The position numbers were made by a program, and so were the translations under genes. DNA of 64,000 nucleotides from Ascaphus truei (taxonomy: Eukaryota > Chordata > Amphibia > Anura > Ascaphidae), in contig CM071568.1 in assembly GCA_036426205.1 (NCBI GenBank), forward strand, positions 35,629,623 to 35,693,622, in the 5' to 3' direction. Each line of letters starts with the position of its first letter. Within the stretch, counting starts at the first letter, position 1. This document shows positions 55,783 through 64,000 of the stretch, one piece after another. The notes beneath the pieces are model-generated. The model was given only the letters and a program-made list of their open reading frames with translations. It was not told the origin of the DNA and searched no databases.

Positions 55783-56393
55783 TGAGATGAGAGAGAAACT
55801 AGGAGCACAGCAAAAAAGGAAGAGAACTGGAGGCCAATGAAAAAATAATAACAAACATTTATTGAGACATCACCTAATTAAAAAGAGAAACCTCTAACGC
55901 GCCCCTGGCGAGAAACACGTTAGAGGTTTCTCTTTTTAATTAGGTGATGTCTCAATAAATGTTTGTTATTATTTTTTCATTGGCCTCCAGTTCTCTTCCT
56001 TTTTTGCTGTGCTCCTAGTTTCTCTCTCATCTCATCTGTTCCTGCTTACTTGTGGATGCACGCAGCTGATACCGGAGATTTCTGACTTACCTGGGATTGG
56101 ATCGTGAGTACGCCGTCCATTGACTGTTCACTGCTGTATTATCACTAAGGTTAGTCTGGTTGCTGTTGCGAGGGTCTGCTTGTTCCCGTCGGGGGACCTC
56201 ACAACCACCACTCCCAGCTGATCCCCACTATATGTGATCGCCTGAAGAGCTTACTTCATTACAGTGGCAGTTTTCCCTGCATAATAGGTTCAGTCTCCGG
56301 TATGTATAGGGTTATTCATGATGCCTCCGCGTGATGCACTCTGTCTTTAGGGCTAGTAGCACCGGGCTCTGAGGTTCACTCCTCTACTCTGCC
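55783..56393. mobile_element. Foldback insertion with 14-bp target duplication
   Basis: ATCCCTTATAAAGG is at 55,769-55,782 and 56,394-56,407. The first ~250 bp (55,784-56,036) form a near-perfect palindrome (arms ~115 bp) whose centre reads CCCTGGCGAGAAACACGTTAG, a GAAAC-containing Penelope-type end. A non-palindromic ~355-bp part follows. No coding frame. Confidence 0.75.
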
Positions 56394-56409
56394 ATCCCTT
56401 ATAAAGGGA

Positions 56410-58135
56410 TAGGTTGTTTGTTTATTTGTATGCTGCTTAGATCTTTGTTGTTTTGAAGCTACTGACTACATAAAAAACAATGTTTATTTCCCCCAAATCT
56501 ATGTCACCCTGGTTATACCTCTGCACTCATCTCTTACAGATCTGCATATAATAATACTATTTTCTTTAGTTTTATAATAGTGCTAGTGCTAATAGTAGTA
56601 AGTATGCTGTCATATTTCAAGGAGCCACGAAGTTAGGTCATAAGGCTACAGTATGCAAGCTCTAACCATACAAAAGTCTTCAGAGGAACATCTGGAAAAA
56701 GTGACTCAACAAGCCCAGCAAGTAACAGTAGGTAATGGTCCAGGGTCTCTGAAACAATGCTCTCTGAGTACACTTTACTTTAAAGATAATTGCACCTTGA
56801 GCATGTTCCTGAATTTATTTAAGCATTCCATTTCCGTTTGATCTCTTATGCCCTCATCTTATTTATTTATTCCCTTGGTTATATGTATCTGCATATGAGT
56901 AAAGCCCAGAGCCATCTTATATGATCTTGACTAGAGTTCTTTGAAGCCCAATTTAAAAATGTTGCAATGATATTCTTTATAAGGACTGGCAGATTTTGTT
57001 TATTGATGAGCTTCTCTAGATTCAGGCTCTAACCTCCATCTGAAGTGGAATTTCGTCTGAAAATGGCTAGATTGGCTACTTTGTCACATATACAATAGCC
57101 CCTAAATAGCACAGGAGTGTAGAAAAAGTGCAAAATAAACACGCTATTGTAGAACAAAGTCTCTCAATCAGCATGGGAGAAAAACGCTTAGATTGAAACA
57201 TCTATCTATTTCTAATGTCTTCCACTGCTTCGGGATCTATACCTTTAAAGTAACCTTTACTGGTTGGAGTTAGAGCGTGCTGGGAATGTGTGTTTTACAA
57301 TTAATGAGCCAACATTATTTATTTTCGTATGACTTTATTAAACTGATCTTTTGTTTTAAGACTTCCCTATACGTAATTAAAACCTAATCAATTAGAATAG
57401 TTTAATTTAACTGAGACTGTTCTCAACAGAGTCTCACGTATAATCCCACGTTGACACCAGTCAAAGGAATCATAAAATTATATTAAGCACACTGGAGGAA
57501 TACCTACAGTTCCTGATCAAATACATAATTTTTTTTCATTATAGTCTCTCCCATAACTACTGCAAGTATTATGATTGAATCTATTGTATGCACAGTGTTT
57601 TTTTTTTTCTTAAACTTTTGTAATCTTAATTTTGTAATGTTCTTACTTATTTTAATATTTTAAGGTTTCATTTAAGCATTTTATGTGGCAAAATGACAAA
57701 ATGTATTTTTTCAAACCGTGTATTGTATTCAGTGTAAATTATTCAATGCAAATCTGAAGCATATTTTACACTCTACAGTCTGTCTGTAATTGGTATGTTA
57801 AATTGAACTATCTACTACTGTACTTGCTGTGAATGCTCTGATGGCTGTCTGTAATTGGTATGCTAAATTGGGACCATCTCTCTAGTGTTTTCATCAGATA
57901 GGTGTATACTGTAGCTTCCTGTGGGTGGGATAAAATGTAGACTGTGCCGATATATTAGGAATATTTCTGTGGACACAATGGGAGGGGTTGCAATGTCCTG
58001 CGTGCAAGTGGCCAGTTTATATGTGGCCTGGTGTTATTTGAACTGCGTTGTACAGGATCTTTTATCAAAGACTCAAGAAGACACAGTAGTTTGCTATCAA
58101 CATTGTAGAGTACCACCATTCATAAATTGTTTATT
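56410..58135. other. No gene recognised; AT-rich sequence
   Basis: GGCTGTCTGTAATTGGTATG occurs at about 57,843 and a similar copy at about 57,778, a ~65-bp direct repeat. No coding motif. Confidence 0.4.
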
Positions 58136-58143
58136 TCTCGCAA

Positions 58144-58500
58144 TTGTATTTTACCCTTATCTTAACTACATTTTCAGTGCCCAGTCCTCACCCAACTATC
58201 AACCCTAAACTTGCCGTAATGCCGCCTCTACTATTTATATATGCTATAACCTCACTTCTTTCCAAACTACAATTTTCTTTCTACCATCTTCTAACTCCAT
58301 TCATATATTTCAATCTCTCCTACAAATCATCCTCATACATTCACTTTCTTTCTATGCTTCTCCTCCTTGCATCTGGGGATATCTCTCCGAATCCTGGTCT
58401 CTGGAATGATTTCTGCATGCTCTCGTCCTCACCTCCAACATCCAACTTGTCTTCCTCATTGTGTCAACCCCTCTAACTTCATAACTATCCCCTGTCAACC
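58144..58500 (+). pseudogene. CR1/L2-type LINE, ORF2 N-terminus with 2A-like motif
   Basis: An open 110-codon frame has a hydrophobic N-terminal stretch (LLFIYAITSLLSK, FLSMLLLLAS) followed by GDISPNPGL at 58,375-58,404. Non-LTR elements of the CR1 group are known to carry 2A-type sequences (D-x-E-x-N-P-G-P) at this position. Here Glu is Ser and the last Pro is Leu, so ribosome skipping is unlikely. The element breaks off near 58,500 where a minus-strand L1 begins. Confidence 0.65.
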
Positions 58501-58524
58501 TCCTCCCCCTCCCATTCTAACAAG

Positions 58525-59413
58525 TTCCTCTCCACCCAGCAACCTTGGATGGAAAAGTGTCTTCCTGTTAGCCCTAGGGTTTTCATTATACCATAGAAAT
58601 TTAGTGATCGCATTCTGTATATCCTTTATGGATTTATTTGAAACTGGGATAGGTATTGTATGAAAGTAATATAATATATGGGGTAGTATGCTCATTTTTA
58701 CCTCATTTATACACCTTATCTATGATAGTGGGAATCTCTCCCATGCCCTCAGATCTCTACAAATCTGCTTAAACAGGGGAGGGTAGTTGACATCATATAA
58801 ACAAAAATATTCCCTTGTAATCTTAACCCCCAGGTACTCTATATGCTGTTTACACCACTTGAATTCTAAATTATTATTCAGCGGCTTGTGATACGAGATT
58901 TACTGTATGACTGAGGCTTTCAATTTACTATTATTGATCTTAAAACCAGATAGGTGTCCAAACAATTGTAAAAAACATAGGTGTTTGAAAAAGAGATCAG
59001 GGACTTTGTGACCGTTAACAAAGTGTGGTCTGCAAAGAGAGAGAGTTTGTATTCCCGCTATCCCTATCCAACAACAGAAAATGTTGGGATTAGAATGTAT
59101 AATATTAATCAAGGGCTCTATTAATAGTGAAAAAAACAGGGGAGATATAGTAAGGGAAAGCCCTGTCTATCCATTAAGGATACAAAACAAAATTAGATGT
59201 CATACTGTTCATTTTTATTGCAGTGGAGGGCCTCGTGTATAGAGCTCTTATTCCCTCTGTCACCTTGGGACCAAAGACAAACTTTGTAATGTGGCAAACA
59301 CAAAGTTTCATTGGAGTCTATCAAAGGCTTTTTCTGCATCTAAAGCCCATACAATCATGGGCAGGCATTTCAATTATCAAATTATATGATGTCAATAAAC
59401 CTTCTTGTATTAA
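58525..59413 (-). mobile_element. L1/Tx1-type LINE reverse-transcriptase fragment
   Basis: Minus strand: NTRR-type start near 59,410, ALDAEKAFDRLQ (about 59,345), YTRPSTAI, then FGHLSGFKINNSKLKAS (about 58,950), YLGVKITREYF (about 58,830), MSILPHILYYFHTIPIPVSN (58,695) and RKTLFHPRLLGGEELV (58,560). This is the L1 RT and post-RT order, with stops and frameshifts. Confidence 0.8.
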
Positions 59414-59419
59414 AAAAAA

Positions 59420-60055
59420 AAGTAATGTGAAGCGCTACTAGTAGTAAGAAAAGTTACTGAGATTGTGCACTGTGATATACACTTACAGTAACCTCAATTT
59501 GTGTAGTGTATTATAATGGCTTCCAACCAGTTAATCAAACTACCTTGGTCAGATAAGGAAACACTGTACTGGAAACAAATACTGTAACTGTGCCCCCCAA
59601 AAATATAAACAATGTGACAATGCACTTACAATTAAATACAAATGTTGCTATTGCAACCATATAATGTGATCAAAAAGAATGTCTTGTTGATACAACCATA
59701 AAATATACTGTGATCAAAAAAGAGAATGTCTTGTTGATACAACCATGAAATGTCCTGAATTGGAATATCTGTTCGCTTCGATGCATGATGTTTAAACTGA
59801 TGTGGGTCACAGCACATGGAAAGAGAGAAACATAATGTAGCAAACATAGCGCAATACTGTATGGTATTTACATGGACCAGTTTGTGAGCTAGAGAAAGTA
59901 GCAAGCCTTAGAGGTAGGAATACACAAGAAAATTAAGTGAATAAAGTACTTTTGATAAAACAATTTAAAACAATCAAATGATAAACATTGCGATGATAAT
60001 CCAAATCACACGCTGGAAAAAATTGAAATCCTTCAAACAGGAAGCAGGTAGGACA
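59420..60055. other. No gene; ~45-bp tandem duplication at 59.66-59.75 kb
   Basis: GAATGTCTTGTTGATACAAC occurs at about 59,677 and 59,723. Otherwise unassigned. Confidence 0.45.
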
Positions 60056-60069
60056 TGCGCCTTGAAATG

Positions 60070-60935
60070 CGAATGTATGTCTGGATCAGTTGCCTCTTAG
60101 CCTAGGTGACCTAGAACAGCCAATAGGGCTCAAGGATTCTCGGCAATTGCTTTTAGATACATTTCGCGGGCTTGGCAGTTGTCAGTTGGAGCGCAGCCTG
60201 ATTTCTGGGTCTGGCAGACCCCTCTATATATAAAGACATATAGAGACATATATATATAGACTATCTTCACGGAGGCCACACCAAGCAGTGACTGCGGCCT
60301 GCCGGCTGCAGACGGATCCCCACCAAGGTACAGACGGTGCAGAGCCGCGGTGATATTATCCACGCCGGAATTCACCCCACGCGTAGGAGGACATCACGTC
60401 GGATCAGGCGGATCCAAACCCAGTTGAATAGCGGCACCCGTGGGCTGGAGCCCCGGGCAGGTACCTTTAGTAGTGCACTAACACTTCAAGGGATAGCGCT
60501 ATCTCCAACACATTGAGTGGGTGTGAACATAAAGGGACATCAGGGGATTGGTGCCCAGCACCCAAGTACTTTGGAGGAGGGAATATTTATGGTGATATGT
60601 GCACCCGGTGCACTTCTATGTGTATGGCTATATGCATTATTCTGTGTGATACAGGTACCAAAGTTATTAGTATTAGCAATAGTAAACAGTTATTAGCATA
60701 CACTGTGTGCGTGTTTTATTATTGTGGTTCCTGTAAGAGGACCATCCCACTAAGGTGGGAGCCCTTACAGGTGGAGGCGCTGTGTTCAACGAATGATCAG
60801 GTAACCCCAGGCTCCCAGTGGCGGAGGTTCAGGCCTTCTGTGAGCCTATCAGGTAACGCACCACACCCGGTAACACAAGTGTATTTCCCCACATGGTCCT
60901 CATCTGCGATAGGGGGGGGGGGGAAAGGTGTAACA
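60070..60935 (+). mobile_element. LTR-like block related to the gypsy LTR (solo or partial)
   Basis: Shares in order with the gypsy LTR: CAGCCAATAGGGCT, GATACATTTCGCGGGCT, GGTGGAGGCGCTGTG, GCGGAGGTTCAGGCCTTCTG and CACCACACCCGGTAACACA. It ends GGTGTAACA after a G12 run. The left end and target duplication were not found. The 164-codon open frame inside looks non-coding. Confidence 0.6.
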
Positions 60936-60939
60936 CTTA

Positions 60940-61295
60940 CTTTGAGTTTATGTATGGTGGGGCCTACATACAGTATTGTACACCACAAGGACATTCTTAT
61001 TCTGTAGGTAAATTACATATTCTGTATTGCAATCAATCAAACTGGAAATTGTAAATATTTTCATCATAAATGTTAGAGAACAATTATTTGGCTTTATTTG
61101 TACCAAACTGACAGGCCCTGCAACTAATGCATTTGTAAAAGCTCTTAGGGCTGCTATTAAGCAAAACTCCATCCTTCTTAGACACTGTTCCACTGTTATT
61201 GCTAATACAGGTTTTAAAGGGATTAGGTGACAATTTGTCTTTTAAATTAAGCGCTTTAGTAAAGACGAACTATGGTCTTTTTAGTAAATTCTCTT
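60940..61295. other. No gene recognised
   Basis: Short AT-rich stretch; no motif seen. Confidence 0.4.
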
Positions 61296-62269
61296 TTAGG
61301 GGCCTATGCTCTATGCATTCATAAGACACTTATCGAGCACTTATCGGCCAAAATGCCTACTACGATTCTGTAAGCGTTGATAAGTGGGCAATAAAAGACT
61401 GAATTGCCAAAATTTTGAGCCTTCAAAATAAAAATCTCTCAGTGAGTGGAAGTAAGCCACTTATCGACATGTTCTGAAACTCGTGCAATTCTAGTAGCTT
61501 CTAAAGGTAAGAAAACTATTGAATGTTTGTAATTATTTTTTTATTGTATTTTTTTTCTTTTTATGTTTTTTATCGCCCATTGACTGATAATGTATTAATC
61601 TGTGCCCGTTTAGGTACAGATAAATTAATGTGACAGGCAATGCATTTTTTCGCAAATGCTTTTTTTCTATTGATTGCTGTTTTTTATTGTTTGGCTTAAA
61701 TTGTTTGTATTTTGGAGGGCTTGCTTTATTTCATTTTCCGATTGTTTAGCATTTTTAATTAATTATTTATTTTGTTGGCTACTGATTTTAATGTATGTGT
61801 TGGCTAGTGGTTTTATTAACTAATTGATTTGAAGGCAAGTGGTTTAAATTCATTAATTATTTTGTTAGCTAGTGTTTCAAATTCATTAATTGTTTTGTTG
61901 GTTAGTGCTTTTATTTATTAATTTAATTGTTTGCCTATTGCTTTTATTTATTGAATTGTGGTATTAAAGTGCTTGTGTATATCTTTTATTATTGTGCATT
62001 TTTGGCCTTCGTGCTTTTTCTGTTAGGTTGACCATTGACTGTTATAGTGGCTTATCATGCCCATATTATATGGGTATGATGTACCACTATGCCAATGAAT
62101 GGGTACAGGGTGGGTATACAGTAGAGGTCCCGGGATTGGTGGTTAGGCCTCCAGGGTGGGTAGCAGGGGTGGGTTAACCCCTTAATTACTATACTGATTA
62201 TTAACCGCTAAGGTGTTTGAAGGGTTAGGGGCCATTAGATTGTATTTTTTCATGTATTCTTGCTGGCAT

Positions 62270-62323
62270 CGGAGGACATGGACCTGCAGTGTGCTGATGA
62301 GGACGCCCTTCATGATGGCAGGG
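62270..62323 (+). other. Exon-like unit of element D
   Basis: CATCGGAGGACATGG start and GATGAGGACGCCCTTCATGA core as in A-C, donor GTAAGT at 62,324. The acceptor AG is lost (TTGCTGG). Confidence 0.45.
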
Positions 62324-62596
62324 GTAAGTAGAAAGGTTTATTTAATTTATTTATGCTGGCTGGCTAATGTTTTACTTAATAATGGGCAAATGAGCTATTA
62401 TCCATATCTGGATAAAAGTTTTTTTCGATTTTTTTTTTAAGGTTAAACTTTTTAGTGATTCAGTCTTTTATCGCCCACTTATTGATGCTTACATTACAGT
62501 ACTGTATGTATTGGGGGGAGAAAGGGGTGTGTTTATTTAAATATTGGAAAAAAATTTGGGCACAGTATTTGAACCGCTGGCCAGCAGGGTCCAGCC

Positions 62597-62852
62597 GGGA
62601 CAACCCAAGGGCCACCAGACACCCATGGGGACCACCTGAGGACCCCCAGACACCTGAGGGGACAACCCTAGGGCCCACAGACACTTGAGGGGACCACGTG
62701 GGAACACCCGAGAGCCCAAAGACACCCACTGGGACCACCTGAGTAACCACGGACACCCGTGGAGACCATCTGAGGGCCCACAGACACCTGCGGGGACCAC
62801 CCAAGGGCCCACAGACACCCATGGGGACCACGTCAGGGACCCCAGACACCCA
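62597..62852 (+). repeat. 31-bp minisatellite, ~8 units
   Basis: Units such as GGGACCACCCAAGGGCCCAC and AGACACCCATG repeat every 31 bp, with one 41-bp unit. Degenerate versions occur in A (8.87-9.2 kb), B (18.85-19.2 kb) and C (41.3-41.6 kb). Confidence 0.85.
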
Positions 62853-62954
62853 CGGCCTCTGGTATCAATCATGTGGGGGTAGAGGAGGTGGGTATTACTT
62901 TTGTTGTGTTTTAATGTTTATTGTGGGTAGCAGCTGTTTTAATATAAATATTAG

Positions 62955-63575
62955 TGAATGTCAAGTCTCGGACAACACTCGTCAAATTGTTAACATAATA
63001 GACTACATAAAAGCCACTAGACCTAAGGCAATGCTATTGAGTTTAGATGTAGAGAAGGATTTTGATACAATTAAGTGGAAATTCCAATTTACAACCCGTG
63101 ATACCTTTGGTTTTCAGGGTTGTTATTTAACTGGTGTCTAAGCCTTTTATAAATCGCCAACAGCAACACTTTAAATGGCTGGTGGTGATTTAAACCAAAT
63201 TCTGATCCAGAATGACAAGACAAGGGTGACCGCTGTCCCCACTGTTGCTCGCTCTATTGATCGAACCATTGGTGGCTACTATCTGGAAGTGCCCACATAT
63301 ACAAGGCATTGAGAAAAGAGGACAAATATTTAAACTGTCTATGTTCACAGATGACATCATACTGCATTTCAAACCCACAAATCTCACTCCATAATTTTCA
63401 GTCAGAACTACTGGACTTTTGTTTCCTCTCAGGGTACAAAACTAAGACCGCCAATTCAGAAGCCTTAAATTTAATTCTCTCAATTCTTGAAATAAAGCTG
63501 TTTAAACAAAATTTCAAATATCTCTTGCAGGATTCTAGATTCAAATACCTGGGGATATTTGTTACCAAAGATTAC
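62955..63575 (+). mobile_element. L1/Tx1-type LINE reverse-transcriptase fragment
   Basis: NTRQIVNIIDYIKATRPKA, LLSLDVEKDFDTIKWKF, YLTGV, then in another frame IWKCPHIQGIEKRGQIFKL, FTDDIILHF (RT active-site block, about 63,348) and FKYLGIFVTKDY (about 63,540). Several frameshifts and stops. Confidence 0.8.
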
Positions 63576-64000
63576 CACAGAAAGCGTATCGCACAGCAGA
63601 TGCTAATGCCAATTATTGACTATGGAGACATAGTATATGGCTCGGCACCTCAAACCCACCTTAGCAAACTTGACACCCTCTACAATTCAATGTGTCGTTT
63701 TGTTCTCCAATGCAACTACAACACACATCACTGCGAAATGCTCAATGAACTAGATTGGTCATCACTCGAGTCTAGGCGCAAAGTTCACCTTTCCTGTCTT
63801 GCCTTTAAATTCTTCATGGGCAAGCTACCCAGCTACCTGAACAAGCTCCTCACCCCTACCACTTGCAGCACTTATCACCTGAGATCAGACTCCAAAAGAC
63901 TGTTCATGATCCCAAGGCTCAACAAAGTATCCGGACGTTCCTCCTTCTCCTACCGTGCACCCCAAAACTGGAACAACCTACCAGAGACTCTCACATCCAC
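63576..64000 (+). mobile_element. CR1/L2-type LINE post-RT segment, runs off the window
   Basis: One open frame: IAQQMLMPIIDYGDIVYGSA, then LYNSMCRFVLQCNYNTHHC, LDWSSLESRRKVHLSCLAFK and YRAPQNWNNLPETL. This is the post-RT region of CR1/L2-group elements and is open to the window end. It begins abruptly where L1 stops, consistent with a 5'-truncated insertion. Confidence 0.75.

Larger units (their letters stand above)
61299..62940 (+). mobile_element. Composite TIR element D (right end not found)
   Basis: Left GGGGCCTATGCTCTATGCAT with TTA before it. The interior has the AT-rich left part, GTTAACCCCTTAATTACTAT hairpin (62,173-62,228), exon-like unit, ATTATCCATATCTGGATAA and a minisatellite, in the same order as A and B. 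The right end is replaced by L1 sequence near 62,950. Confidence 0.6.

Noticed and set aside
58895..58915. TACTGTA in the L1 fragment as a coding-frame footprint control
   Set aside because: Removing five bases would put the flanking coding segments out of frame, so it does not support the footprint reading.
60513..61007. 164-codon open frame
   Set aside because: It lies within an LTR-like block, crosses its end and has no domain.
62460..62849. Proline/glycine-rich open frames on both strands
   Set aside because: They are produced by a 31-bp minisatellite; the same applies to frames at 8.85-9.3, 18.8-19.3 and 41.3-41.7 kb.
1..64000. CRISPR arrays, operons, bacterial genes, tRNA or rRNA genes
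   Set aside because: None seen; repeats are eukaryotic transposable elements and satellites, and spacing does not fit CRISPR.

Overview
The window looks like repeat-dense nuclear DNA of a vertebrate, most probably an anuran amphibian. This rests on the mix of elements: Penelope-like elements with a GIY-YIG endonuclease, L1/Tx1-type and CR1/L2-type LINEs, a Ty3/gypsy element with a PNMA-like Gag, and many long-TIR non-autonomous elements. The species cannot be named from sequence alone. I found no intact host protein gene, tRNA, rRNA or CRISPR. The only candidate for a host-type gene is a damaged forkhead-domain exon on the minus strand at about 4.78-5.37 kb.

Layout. 0-3.6 kb: a Penelope-type tail and a tandemly duplicated block. 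3.7-5.8 kb: GC-rich element, G18 run and forkhead exon. 6.1-7.5 kb: CR1/L2-type LINE (minus) split by a MITE. 7.5-11.5 kb: composite element A. 12.1-14.4 kb: one L1 copy (minus) cut by two insertions. 14.9-16.3 kb: Penelope-like element 3' part. 17.07-20.85 kb: composite element B with both TIRs. 20.9-30.3 kb: mostly unassignable AT-rich DNA with small TIR elements. 30.3-44.1 kb: a three-level nest, Penelope-like element <- composite element C <- gypsy element (31,511-39,935). 44.3-45.1 kb: L1 split by a MITE. 45.1-46.9 kb: diverged tandem duplication. 50.3-51.4 kb: foldback MITEs. 51.96-54.35 kb: giant foldback with about 0.93-kb arms. 54.48-54.98 kb: solo LTR. 55.78-56.39 kb: third foldback insertion. 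58.1-59.4 kb: CR1/L2 5' part with a 2A-like motif abutting a minus-strand L1. 60.1-60.9 kb: LTR-like block. 61.3-62.9 kb: composite element D with a 31-bp minisatellite. 62.95-64.0 kb: L1 joined to a CR1/L2-type LINE.

Cross-cutting signals. (1) The 7-mer TACAGTA/TACTGTA occurs about 90 times by manual count, several-fold above a composition-based expectation of about 13. In four places a paralogous copy or a coding frame shows it arose as a 5-bp insertion at a TA. This is the canonical excision footprint of a Tc1/mariner-type transposon with CAG...CTG ends, and a TA-flanked element with such ends lies at 21,637-21,993. (2) Penelope-type tails repeatedly carry CTGANGA-hairpin-GAAA, the catalytic core layout of hammerhead ribozymes. 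(3) Three insertions built as palindromes are bounded by 13-15 bp target duplications, which fits target-primed retrotransposition rather than cut-and-paste. (4) The composite elements A-D repeatedly carry a short exon-like unit with splice acceptor and donor. No experiment or database search was run; counts and alignments were done by eye.
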